DNA from: Marinobacterium profundum | GTDB taxonomy: Bacteria; Pseudomonadota; Gammaproteobacteria; Pseudomonadales; Balneatricaceae | NCBI RefSeq assembly: GCF_001528745.1 | Contig: NZ_BCNS01000102.1 | Coordinates: 1-64,000, forward strand | Direction of reading: 5' to 3' | Length of the DNA: 64,000 nt | In this document: positions 56,231-64,000 of the stretch, piece after piece | How the letters are laid out: each line of letters opens with the position of its first letter | Position numbering within the stretch: position 1 is the stretch's first letter | The notes under the pieces: generated by a model | Told to the model about the DNA's origin: nothing | What the model saw: only the letters and a program-made list of their open reading frames with translations | The model's database searches: none | Position numbers and translations under genes: made by a program

Positions 56231-57421
56231 ATGAAGTCAGCTCTTAGCCATTTTGACGGCCAATTAAAAGCCGCGTGCATAGCGCAGCAACAATCAGGGC
56301 AGCACAACGCTAAGACCCGCCTTCTCGCGGCAGCTATTCTAGCCACAGCAGGTCTGGCATCAGTAGGCTTTACAGCTCAGGCCATGGCAGCAACGGCAAA
56401 GACCGACAGTACCGCCACCTCTGTCGCTGCCCAGCCCACCGCCTTGCCTGCAATGGACGCTGACATCAAACGCACCTCAGTGTCGGGGCTGTCATCCGGC
56501 GCTTTTATGACCTCGCAGCTGTATGTGGCCTATTCGGACATCATGGTCGGTGCAGGCATCATCGCTGGCGGCCCATACCTGTGCGCCAAATCCTGGTCGC
56601 TAAACCCGCTGGTCATCAATGCCACCACCACCTGCATGAGCCCACTCACCCCCGCGGTCGGCCCCAACACGCCGCTGCTGGTAAAGCTCAGCCAGGCACT
56701 GGAAAAGACCGGCGACATAGCATCGCTGGACAATCTGAAAGACGATCACCTCTATATATTCAGTGGTCAGAAAGACAAAACAGTCACCACTGCTGTGGTT
56801 GATCAGACCGAGAAATACTTTGAAGACGTCGGAGTCCCGGCCAGCGCCATTCAGTACGACACCAGCGTCGCCGCAGGCCACGCCATGATTACCAACAGCA
56901 GCAGGGACACCGACTGTCCGTTGACAGCCGCACCCTATATCAATGACTGCAACTTCGAACAGTCGACCCGAATTCTCGATCAGATTTACCCCGACATGAA
57001 AGCGCCTGCCACCTTGCTGAGCAGCGACGTGCTGGCGTTTGACCAAGCCGCCTTTCTGGACTCCAAAACCACCAGCATGAGTGACACGGCCTACGCCTAT
57101 ATTCCGGCCACCTGCCAGGCCGGCAAGCAATGCGCGGTGCATGTGGTGTTCCACGGCTGCAAGCAAGGGGCTGCGGTCATCGGCGACAAGTATTACGCCG
57201 ACACCGGCTACAACTATATGGCCGAGGCCAACGACCTGATCGTGCTCTACCCGCAGGTTGAGCCCTCCAATGGTGCGCCGCTTAACCCCGAAGGCTGCTG
57301 GGATTTCTGGGGCTATTCATCCCCAACCGATGCAGAACCGGATTTCTATTCGCGCAAGGCGCCACAGATTAGTGCGGTGTACCGCATGATTGAACGTCTT
57401 TCTCAACCCCGTGCCCACTGA
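56231..57421 (+). CDS. Polyhydroxyalkanoate depolymerase (type 2 catalytic domain), exported
   Basis: About 396 aa with an N-terminal signal region (hydrophobic LLAAAILATAGLASVGF, cleavage after QAMA). The nucleophile serine lies in the lipase-like GLSSGAFM. FHGCKQG and the EGCWDFWGY C-terminus are typical for type 2 short-chain PHA (PHB) depolymerases. Such enzymes hydrolyse PHB or its oligomers outside or in the periplasm. AAGGACAGG lies upstream of the ATG at 56231, making it the better start than the one at 56177. A phasin-like gene follows by 31 bp. Confidence 0.87.
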   Translation: MKSALSHFDGQLKAACIAQQQSGQHNAKTRLLAAAILATAGLASVGFTAQAMAATAKTDSTATSVAAQPTALPAMDADIKRTSVSGLSSGAFMTSQLYVAYSDIMVGAGIIAGGPYLCAKSWSLNPLVINATTTCMSPLTPAVGPNTPLLVKLSQALEKTGDIASLDNLKDDHLYIFSGQKDKTVTTAVVDQTEKYFEDVGVPASAIQYDTSVAAGHAMITNSSRDTDCPLTAAPYINDCNFEQSTRILDQIYPDMKAPATLLSSDVLAFDQAAFLDSKTTSMSDTAYAYIPATCQAGKQCAVHVVFHGCKQGAAVIGDKYYADTGYNYMAEANDLIVLYPQVEPSNGAPLNPEGCWDFWGYSSPTDAEPDFYSRKAPQISAVYRMIERLSQPRAH

Positions 57422-57452
57422 GACACAACGTAAAAATAACAGGAGACCTGTG

Positions 57453-57959
57453 ATGACCCAAACCTCACCGCTGATAGACCCGAATCTGACCGATGCCTTG
57501 CAGCACTGGAATCAGCACTGCGCCCAGAGCCGACAGAATGCCCTTATCCTGCTGAACGCCATCACTCCGCTAAAGGATCAGATTCAGGTCACCGGGCAAA
57601 TACTGGAGGCGGCCCAGAAGACCAACTGGCTGGAAGCAAGCACCAAACTTGCGGACCCGACCACACTGGCCGGAGCCTTCAGTGAATTGGCGGACATACA
57701 GATAGCGGCGCTCATAAAAATGCAGGAGGGCTACAGCGCCTTTCTGAAAACCACTCAGGCATCGAGCGATCAGCTGAGTGCGCTGGGCAAGGATGCCGAC
57801 TCCCCACAGGCACTGCTGGCCGCAAGCCTTGAGACCAGCCTGAACATCCTGCAGCAGTACGAAGCAGATGCCACTGAAGAAGCTAGCAGCATGAGCGCCA
57901 TTCAGGCCGCCTACCGCGCCTGGCTGCAGAAAAACCTGCAGGCCTTCGGCGGCGTCTAA
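57453..57959 (+). CDS. Phasin-like / helical PHA-associated protein
   Basis: About 168 aa, almost wholly helical and rich in Ala, Gln and Leu without signal or membrane segments (ILNQH-type start, ALIKMQEGYSAFLKTTQ, SLETSLNILQQYEADATEEASS). Phasins coat PHA granules and look like this, but the sequence is too divergent for a firm family call. AGGAGA lies 6 bp before the ATG at 57453. It is probably co-transcribed with the depolymerase, which supports a PHA role. A hairpin follows. Confidence 0.6.
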   Translation: MTQTSPLIDPNLTDALQHWNQHCAQSRQNALILLNAITPLKDQIQVTGQILEAAQKTNWLEASTKLADPTTLAGAFSELADIQIAALIKMQEGYSAFLKTTQASSDQLSALGKDADSPQALLAASLETSLNILQQYEADATEEASSMSAIQAAYRAWLQKNLQAFGGV

Positions 57960-57973
57960 GCCAAGCCCTCAAA

Positions 57974-57993
57974 CCTGGGCCGCCCGGCCCAGG
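57974..57993 (+). terminator. Hairpin after the phasin-like gene
   Basis: CCTGGGCC-GCCC-GGCCCAGG is a perfect 8-bp GC-rich stem 14 bp after the stop, followed by CTTTCCC. It is a probable terminator with a weak T-run. Confidence 0.65.
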
Positions 57994-58036
57994 CTTTCCC
58001 ACTGATGTTCGCAGTAATCCTCATCGACAATCCGTC

Positions 58037-58618
58037 TCAGGGCCAGACAACCCCTTCGCTACAATCCGCCACATGCAGTACATTGTTGCGAGCATCGTTG
58101 GGGATATACACTTGGTTGACGGCGGATTTGGCGTAGATCATTTGTTTGCACTGGGCACTCTGACCAGGCCCCACCACCAGTTTTGCACCCACCTTCAGAG
58201 TGCAGGCGCTCATGCGGTCCAGCTCACTCCAGGACGGGCAGATACTGTTATCTTCGCGATACTGAAGGCGCGGCCCCACAGGTACCTGAAACGACCACCA
58301 GCTGCCATAACGGGTATAGTCCCGCGCACTGTCCCAGACCCGATACACGGTCACCGGTTGCTGCGCCATGAGCACCTGACCTGCGCAGAGCTCGCCTGCA
58401 CCACTGGCCCCAAGGGCTTCCTGCAGCAAGGCATCATCCGACACCACCGCAAGACCCGGTGGCGGGCTATTAATCTGTCCGACACAGGCCACACCATCAA
58501 TACCCGCAAGCACCCGTGAATCAGGCTGTTTATCGCCACTGTCGAAACCGGCACAGCCGGTCAGCAACAGCAGCAGACCCATTCCGGCGCCTCGCATCAC
58601 GCGTCCTTGTATACCCAC
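58037..58618 (-). CDS. Hypothetical lipoprotein
   Basis: About 193 aa. The lipobox LLLTGC near residue 22 ends a signal peptide, so the protein is lipid-anchored to the outer or inner membrane. The mature part has several cysteines (ACVGQ, ELCAG, ICPSW, CTLKV, QCKQM, DCSEG), probably in disulfides. The start may be GTG at 58618 (AAGGAG 6 bp upstream) or ATG at 58597 (AAGGA 6 bp upstream). No family recognised. Confidence 0.7.
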   Translation of the reverse strand: MGIQGRVMRGAGMGLLLLLTGCAGFDSGDKQPDSRVLAGIDGVACVGQINSPPPGLAVVSDDALLQEALGASGAGELCAGQVLMAQQPVTVYRVWDSARDYTRYGSWWSFQVPVGPRLQYREDNSICPSWSELDRMSACTLKVGAKLVVGPGQSAQCKQMIYAKSAVNQVYIPNDARNNVLHVADCSEGVVWP

Positions 58619-58736
58619 GGCGAACTCCTTTTCATGCAGACAATTATTATTAGCAGACAGCAGTAGCTAGCAGCCAGACGGGCTCAGCAAACAGAATAGA
58701 CGACGCCAAAACAGGAACAAAAGCCGGCACTGAATA

Positions 58737-60746
58737 TCAGGCCTCACTCAGGCCGTATTTTTTGATTTTTCGGTGCAGTGTCGAGCGGCTGATACCCAGC
58801 GCCTGGGCTGCACGCAGTACCACCCAGCGATGCTGTTGCAGCGTCGCCAGAATACGGGCCTGCTCGCCCTGCTCAGCGGCCGTAACGGGATTACTGTCTT
58901 GACCTATGCCGCCCAGAGAGACCAGCCTTCCCGGAAGCGGCTGCTGCGCAGAGACATCGGCCTGCGGCAAAAATACAGCACCCTCAAGGGTAGGGGTTCC
59001 CATCGTCAGGGGTTCACCGGGGGCCTGCGGAAACACCTCGTCGGGCAGATCAGTAATGCGCAGGGCACGTCCATCACACATGCACAGAGCAAATTGCAGC
59101 GCATTTCTAAGCTGGCGGATATTGCCTGGCCAGTGGTAAGCCCCCAGCACCTGCAACGCAGGTTCATCCATCTGGATAGCGTCGGATTCGCGCAATTGTC
59201 CGAAAACCTTTTCGATCAGGGCCAGGCGGTCCTGGCGTTCACGCAGCGCCGGCAAACCAATGCGCACACCACTGATACGGTAATACAGATCCTCGCGAAA
59301 CTCGCCCAGACCCACCGCTTCGATCAGATCCCGGTGAGTCGCGCATATAACGTGCAGATCCACCGTGACCGGCTTGATCTGCCCCAAGGGCGTGATTTCC
59401 CGTTCTGCCAGCACCCGCAGCAGACGCGCCTGCAGTATCAGCGGCATGTCGCCTATTTCATCCAGAAACAGGGTACCGCCGTTGCTGGCCTCGATCTTGC
59501 CGACCTTTCCGCCCTTCAGACCGCCCGTGAAAGTACCGGCGCTGTAACCAAACAACTCGCTTTCTATCAGGGACTCGGGGATCGCAGCGCAATTAAGCGT
59601 AACGAACGGTTTGTCATGTCGCGCACTGCTGGCATGAATCGCCCGGGCCCAGACTTCCTTGCCGGTGCCGGTCTCGCCCTGCAATAAAATGCAGATATCC
59701 CGGTTCAGTACCCGGTGGCAGATATCGGCATTGCGCTGCAAGGATGGATCCGTGCCAGCGGCCTGATAAAGCGGTGAGTCGAGGCAGGGCCTAGGGATTG
59801 CACCCGAGACGGCTGGTGCTGGTGCCACTGACACAGGCGCGCGCCGCGTCTCGCCCGCCAGTCGCATCAGCCAGCAGCCATTGCTACCGCCGTGCTGCAA
59901 GGAACAGGGCGCGCGCTGCACCTCCTCCAGGCTGGCACCGGTCAGGGCCGCCAACCCTTGCCCGACGATCAGGCAGCGCTCGGAAACACCCAGCTGCATC
60001 AGAGCCGCCGAGGTGGCCCCCAGTATCCAGCCTGAATCATTCACCGCCAGCAGCGTATTGGACTGACTGGCATCGGTCAGAGGTGAGCTGACCAGGGCAA
60101 GAAGATGATGACGGGCGAAGGCATAACGAAACATGGCCGCCTCGATCTGATCGGCGGTATCACAAACCAGATTCAACGCCAGCCCCTGGCCGATCTTGTC
60201 GCCCTGAGCATAGGTCGAGATATCCAGCGCACCTATAATGTTGCCATCGGGCCCGACCAGCGGTGCGGTAGAGCAGCTGAAACGCTGCAGCTCGCGGCCA
60301 AAGTGTTCACCGGCATAGACCGTCAGTGCCTTGCCTTCTGTCAGGCAAGTGCCTACGCCATTGGTACCCACCAGGTTTTCGCTCCATACGGAACCTACGC
60401 TCAGACCTTTCCCGGCCAGCTCTTCCCCGCGGTTGGAGTCGATATATTCGCGCAGGACAATGCCGCTGGCATCGGTAACCAGTACACAGTAACCGGAATT
60501 GCCACCCAGATAACGCAGGCGTTCAAACACGGGCTCTGCCGAATGCAGCAGGCTGTCCTGCAGGCTGCGGGCCTCACTCACCTCGCTGTCGCTCAGCCGT
60601 GGTGCTCTTAAGTTACGGCCAGGATCCAGCTGATAATCCTCAATGCAACGCTGCCAGGATCCGAGAATTTCGGGACCCGCCTGCTCAGGTGCGCTGCGCT
60701 GCGAAGCAGCCTGTGTTTGGTTTCGCGGAAAATTACGGCTAGTCAT
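58737..60746 (-). CDS. AcoR-like sigma-54-dependent activator with GAF domain
   Basis: About 669 aa. The AcoR-type N-terminus (ILGSWQRCIEDYQLDP) is followed by a GAF domain (about 45-190: NLVGTNGVGTCLTEGKALTVYAGEHF). The AAA+ domain has GETGTGKE and [10 protein letters not shown]. Its sigma-54 loop reads GTFTGG in place of GAFTGA. A Fis-type HTH (VVLRAAQALGISRSTLHRKIKK) ends the protein. AcoR relatives respond to acetoin, alcohols or other small molecules. No sigma-54 promoter or target operon of this kind lies next to it, so its target is unknown. The start at 60746 is uncertain, since no good ribosome site is seen. Confidence 0.87.
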   Translation of the reverse strand: MTSRNFPRNQTQAASQRSAPEQAGPEILGSWQRCIEDYQLDPGRNLRAPRLSDSEVSEARSLQDSLLHSAEPVFERLRYLGGNSGYCVLVTDASGIVLREYIDSNRGEELAGKGLSVGSVWSENLVGTNGVGTCLTEGKALTVYAGEHFGRELQRFSCSTAPLVGPDGNIIGALDISTYAQGDKIGQGLALNLVCDTADQIEAAMFRYAFARHHLLALVSSPLTDASQSNTLLAVNDSGWILGATSAALMQLGVSERCLIVGQGLAALTGASLEEVQRAPCSLQHGGSNGCWLMRLAGETRRAPVSVAPAPAVSGAIPRPCLDSPLYQAAGTDPSLQRNADICHRVLNRDICILLQGETGTGKEVWARAIHASSARHDKPFVTLNCAAIPESLIESELFGYSAGTFTGGLKGGKVGKIEASNGGTLFLDEIGDMPLILQARLLRVLAEREITPLGQIKPVTVDLHVICATHRDLIEAVGLGEFREDLYYRISGVRIGLPALRERQDRLALIEKVFGQLRESDAIQMDEPALQVLGAYHWPGNIRQLRNALQFALCMCDGRALRITDLPDEVFPQAPGEPLTMGTPTLEGAVFLPQADVSAQQPLPGRLVSLGGIGQDSNPVTAAEQGEQARILATLQQHRWVVLRAAQALGISRSTLHRKIKKYGLSEA

Positions 60747-60860
60747 GGGAGATTTTGATTTTTCCCGTCTGTTTATTGTTGTTATCTGGCCTATCATAGG
60801 CTCGCCGTCAGCCTGATGTCCACTTGCCCGCGGGGACAGCGCCACCTCGGGTCAGGATCC

Positions 60861-62624
60861 TTAAGCGAGTTGCCCTGCCCTGTTGTCACACTGGGCGAAA
60901 AAGGCTTCGAAGTCGATGACGCTGAGTGGGCGGGAAAAGAAGTAGCCCTGGATGGAGTCACAGTCGTGCTGCTGCAGATACTCGTACTGGTCAACACTTT
61001 CTACCCCCTCAGCCACCACCTTCATCCCAAGGCGGCGCGCCATCATCAGAATTGCCGACACTATGGCCACATCGCCATTCTGAGTCGGCAAACCATCTAT
61101 AAAGGCCTTGTCGATCTTGATTTCGTCCAGCGGAAAATCCTTGAGATAGCTCAGCGATGAATAGCCGGTACCAAAATCATCCACCGACAGCTCTAGCCCG
61201 AGCTCTTTGAGCTCATGCAGCGTACGGATATTGGACTTTACATTGGACACGGCGATGCTCTCCGTCAGCTCGACGATCACCCTGGAAGGGTTCACCCCGG
61301 TTGCGGCTATACACTCACGCACACGGTCAATAAAGTCACCGCTGTTAAACTGCTGACTCGAGACATTGATCGACACGCTTATATCAATGCCGCGGCTATG
61401 CCAGTGCGCCGCCTGCTGGCAGGCTGACTTGAAAACCCAGTGCCCGAGTTCCTCCATCAGGCCGCTGCTTTCGGCCACCGGAATAAAGACCACTGGTGAA
61501 ATAATACCTTTCTCCGGATGCAACCAGCGCAGCAGGGTTTCGGCTCCCACCACCCGGCGGCTGCGGGCATCAACCTGTGGCTGAAACACAAGAAAGAAGC
61601 TGTCATTGGCAAGGCCTCGGCGCAAGTCGCTTTCAAGCAGCATGCGCTCTCGCAAGCGCCGGTTCTCTTCGCTGGAAAAGAACTGCACCTGATATTTACC
61701 CGTCAGGCGCGCCTCACTGGCGGCCTGGCTAGCCGACTGCATCAGGGCTTCAGGATCACGACCATCATCCGGATAAGTGGCAATACCAACGCAGGCGTTG
61801 ACCTGTATATCATGCGCTTCATGGCGCAGTGGGATCTTGAGTACACTGAGTAACCGATTGGCCACAAAAGTGGCTTCACTGGCCCCGCGCAGCCCCGTCA
61901 GCACAACGAGAAATTCATCATCGCCGACCTTGGACATGCCACGCCAAATCTCATCATTGCCGGTAAAGGCAACGACGTCCGACGCGCGAACACATTCCAG
62001 CAGCTGTGCCGACACCTGCTTGAGAACCTTGTCACAGACGGTGCTGCCATAGGTATCCTGCACCATCCGCAGGCCATGTACATTGAGGTTCAGTACCGCC
62101 AGCGCACTCTGCTTGTTTTCGGCGTAGGCCAGGCTCTGCCCCAGACGCACCTGACACAACTTGCGATTCGGCAGGCCGGTGAGCGAATCGTAATACATCA
62201 ACTGATTCTGATACGCCTTGACGGTAAGAATGTTGCGCAGGCGCAGCGCCAGTTCGCTTTCGTTTACCGGTTTGGACAGAAAGTCTGTGGCACCGAGCTC
62301 CAGCGCTCGCAGCTTGCTCTGGGCATCGCTGGACGAGGTGAGCACTATCACCGGCAGATGACGGGTCGCCTCGTGGGCGCGAAGCTTCTCCAGTACTTCG
62401 AAGCCATCCACTTTGGGCATCACCAGATCAAGGAACAACAAATCGGGCTGACGCTGGACGATGGTTTCAACCGCGATCTCGGAATTGGTGAAGCCGGTAA
62501 AGTTGGTATAGCCCAGATCTTCCAGAAAAATCTGGATCAGATCGATGATAATGGGCTCATCATCCAGCATCATGATAACGGAGTTATTCAGAGGCTGGCG
62601 TTGCACTGCTGTCAGTTTGTCCAT
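60861..62624 (-). CDS. Response regulator with GGDEF and EAL domains
   Basis: About 587 aa. A receiver (DDEP near residue 20, LFLDLVMP near 65, SKPV near 117) is followed by a GGDEF domain whose active site reads GDDEF, and an EAL domain with its key motifs (ETLLRW, SINVSSQQF, VELTES, DDFGTGYSSL, IKIDK, VAEGVES). It is therefore likely a c-di-GMP phosphodiesterase with a degenerate cyclase part. The longer frame to 62795 overlaps the upstream kinase, and GGGGA lies just before the ATG at 62624. It is 34 bp after the HPt kinase gene, its likely phosphodonor. Confidence 0.88.
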   Translation of the reverse strand: MDKLTAVQRQPLNNSVIMMLDDEPIIIDLIQIFLEDLGYTNFTGFTNSEIAVETIVQRQPDLLFLDLVMPKVDGFEVLEKLRAHEATRHLPVIVLTSSSDAQSKLRALELGATDFLSKPVNESELALRLRNILTVKAYQNQLMYYDSLTGLPNRKLCQVRLGQSLAYAENKQSALAVLNLNVHGLRMVQDTYGSTVCDKVLKQVSAQLLECVRASDVVAFTGNDEIWRGMSKVGDDEFLVVLTGLRGASEATFVANRLLSVLKIPLRHEAHDIQVNACVGIATYPDDGRDPEALMQSASQAASEARLTGKYQVQFFSSEENRRLRERMLLESDLRRGLANDSFFLVFQPQVDARSRRVVGAETLLRWLHPEKGIISPVVFIPVAESSGLMEELGHWVFKSACQQAAHWHSRGIDISVSINVSSQQFNSGDFIDRVRECIAATGVNPSRVIVELTESIAVSNVKSNIRTLHELKELGLELSVDDFGTGYSSLSYLKDFPLDEIKIDKAFIDGLPTQNGDVAIVSAILMMARRLGMKVVAEGVESVDQYEYLQQHDCDSIQGYFFSRPLSVIDFEAFFAQCDNRAGQLA

Positions 62625-62658
62625 ATGTCCCCACATACCCCTGCTGGTCGGAAACGGC

Positions 62659-64000
62659 TCATTGACCGACCCCCGCTGTGATTCGCCGGCCAAGATGAAT
62701 AATGCTGGCAAGCCTATGTTCGATGGCTGCGATATCCTCGGCTCGACACTCATTTTCCAGTTCCGCTGCCTCTTCCGCCAAACTGTCAAAACCAATGGAC
62801 CCGCCAGAGCCCTTCATCCAGTGCGCAAGCCCGGCAAGGCGCTGCCAGTCCTGCTGCTCACGCATCACTGCCATCTGCACCAGCTTATCCTGCAGGCTGA
62901 CAACAAACCGCTGGATCAGGGGTTCAAAACGCGCACCTCTGGAGGCGAGTCTTGAATAGATAGGCGCATCATCGGCATCAGCCTCCAGCACGGCGACCGG
63001 CTCAATCTGCGCATAGTGCCGCTCTTGTGCCTGCCGCTGTTCAGGCTGGGCGCCGGCCCAGAGTGCGTTGTTAGCCTGGCGCTGTGCCACTGACGTCTGT
63101 GCGTCAAACGCAGAATTCGCGTCAACGGCGATATCGACGTCAGCTAGCGGAGCAGGAGATGCATCAAGCCTGGAAGACAATGTCAGCAAGGTACTCAAAT
63201 GCAGTGCACAACCCGGTGCATTGGACGCGCGCGCTTCCTGCTCCAACTGCAGTGCAGGCTCGGTCAGAATATCAAAACCGATGCTGCCCCCCGCCCCCTT
63301 AAGCCAATGCGCAAGATCCGCCAAGGTGGCAAAGTCTTCTGCGGCAATGGCGCTATTCATGGCGGAAACCTGCTCCCGGCAACGAATCACAAAACGGCCA
63401 ATTAGCGGCTGGAAGCGGGCCTGCTGTGCAAGCCTTGAACGCAGCACTGGCCCTGGGAGTGCAGATGCCGCCACCTTCGGAGGTGACGCACTTGGATGAC
63501 CTGCTGCAGGAAGCTCGGATGGCATCACTTCCCTGGCATCAAGCAAAGTCGCCATCAGCGCCAGCAGAGCGTCTATATCAATGGGCTTGGTCATGTAATG
63601 ACTGTAGCCGGCCTCTATACAGCGATCTTCTATGCCCGTCATGGCATGTGCGGTGAGCGCAACCACCGGCTGATCCAGCGCCAGTTCACGCATGCGGCGC
63701 ACGGCACTAAAGCCATCCAGCACCGGCATTTCAACGTCCATAAGAATGACATCAAAATGCGACTGCTTAGCCAGTTCCAGCGCCTGGGCACCATTATTGG
63801 CTGTCTGCACGCGTAGACCCTCATCCTCCAACACCAGACGCACCAGATCCCGATTTTCGAAACCGTCATCGACCACCAGAATATCGCAGGGCGCAAAATC
63901 CCAGTGCCGCTCAGCAACGGCCGCAGCTATCTCGGACGTGGTTTCTTCATGGGCGCCGGGAGCGATCCAGCTCGCCTTCGACAGATCACCGGTGGCAATC
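62659..64000 (-). CDS. Hybrid sensor kinase, C-terminal part: receiver plus two HPt domains (partial)
   Basis: The reading frame stays open to the end of the window, so the N-terminal kinase part lies beyond 64000. Seen here are a receiver domain (ILVVDDGFENRD, phospho-Asp in ILMDVEMPVLDG, TALTAHAM-like TAHAMTG, MTKPID), then two HPt domains with LAHWLKGAGGSIGF and LAHWMKGSGGSIGF, each with the phospho-His. The two HPt units resemble each other and probably come from duplication. It passes phosphate to the adjacent REC-GGDEF-EAL protein, whose gene follows by 34 bp. Confidence 0.88.
   Translation of the reverse strand, partial: IATGDLSKASWIAPGAHEETTSEIAAAVAERHWDFAPCDILVVDDGFENRDLVRLVLEDEGLRVQTANNGAQALELAKQSHFDVILMDVEMPVLDGFSAVRRMRELALDQPVVALTAHAMTGIEDRCIEAGYSHYMTKPIDIDALLALMATLLDAREVMPSELPAAGHPSASPPKVAASALPGPVLRSRLAQQARFQPLIGRFVIRCREQVSAMNSAIAAEDFATLADLAHWLKGAGGSIGFDILTEPALQLEQEARASNAPGCALHLSTLLTLSSRLDASPAPLADVDIAVDANSAFDAQTSVAQRQANNALWAGAQPEQRQAQERHYAQIEPVAVLEADADDAPIYSRLASRGARFEPLIQRFVVSLQDKLVQMAVMREQQDWQRLAGLAHWMKGSGGSIGFDSLAEEAAELENECRAEDIAAIEHRLASIIHLGRRITAGVGQ

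Overview
The window is a chromosomal stretch of a moderately GC-rich gammaproteobacterium. The gene families (BenABCDE, DmpKLMNOP with DmpR, the Liu pathway, sigma-54 activators, a PEP-CTERM protein and a PHA depolymerase) suggest a metabolically versatile aquatic Oceanospirillales-like organism such as Marinobacterium. That assignment rests on gene content only and is low confidence. I see no rRNA, tRNA, insertion sequence, integrase, prophage or CRISPR array.

Layout. 0.2-5.2 kb: a large soluble class III nucleotide cyclase with AAA ATPase and TPR parts, and a beta-ketothiolase. 5.2-10.4 kb: benABCD (benzoate to catechol) with the benzoate transporter benE. 10.4-13.6 kb: a hairpin-rich non-coding block, an esterase, a DODA-type extradiol dioxygenase and a LysR regulator. 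13.8-19.5 kb: a five-gene Liv-type ABC importer and an IclR regulator, ending in heptanucleotide tandem arrays. 19.8-28.0 kb: an acidic amino acid module (DAACS transporter, aspartase, sigma-54 response regulator, kinase with a solute-binding sensor domain, LysR, aspartate racemase). 28.0-37.4 kb: a BenR/XylS-type regulator, an orphan PEP-CTERM protein, the phenol hydroxylase operon dmpKLMNOP and divergent dmpR. 37.5-42.8 kb: a PAS kinase and FixJ-type regulator, then an acyl-CoA synthetase/thioesterase/hydrolase operon. 43.0-50.5 kb: a TetR regulator and the leucine/isovalerate operon liuABCDE. 50.6-58.7 kb: mixed genes, including a luciferase-like oxidoreductase, a CBS protein, an ABC-2 exporter, a PHA depolymerase and a phasin-like protein. 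58.7-64.0 kb: an AcoR-like sigma-54 activator, a REC-GGDEF-EAL protein and the C-terminal part of a hybrid kinase with two HPt domains.

How the parts fit. Four regulatory circuits can be read in the DNA. (1) XylS/BenR-type operators (two TGCA-N6-GGNTA repeats, 6 bp apart) lie before benA (one degenerate half) and, in perfect form, before the ABC importer. This ties the importer to the BenR-like regulator and suggests that it carries an aromatic acid. (2) A consensus sigma-54 promoter before dmpK has a pair of XylR/DmpR-type enhancer sites next to dmpR. (3) A near-consensus sigma-54 promoter before aspA has a perfect 16-bp palindrome about 190 bp upstream, beside the sigma-54 response regulator gene. 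(4) Three copies of ATACG-N4-CGTAT sit at the TetR gene and across the -35/-10 region of liuA. Benzoate and phenol routes both end at catechol, but no catechol dioxygenase of the usual type is present here, so ring cleavage must be encoded elsewhere.
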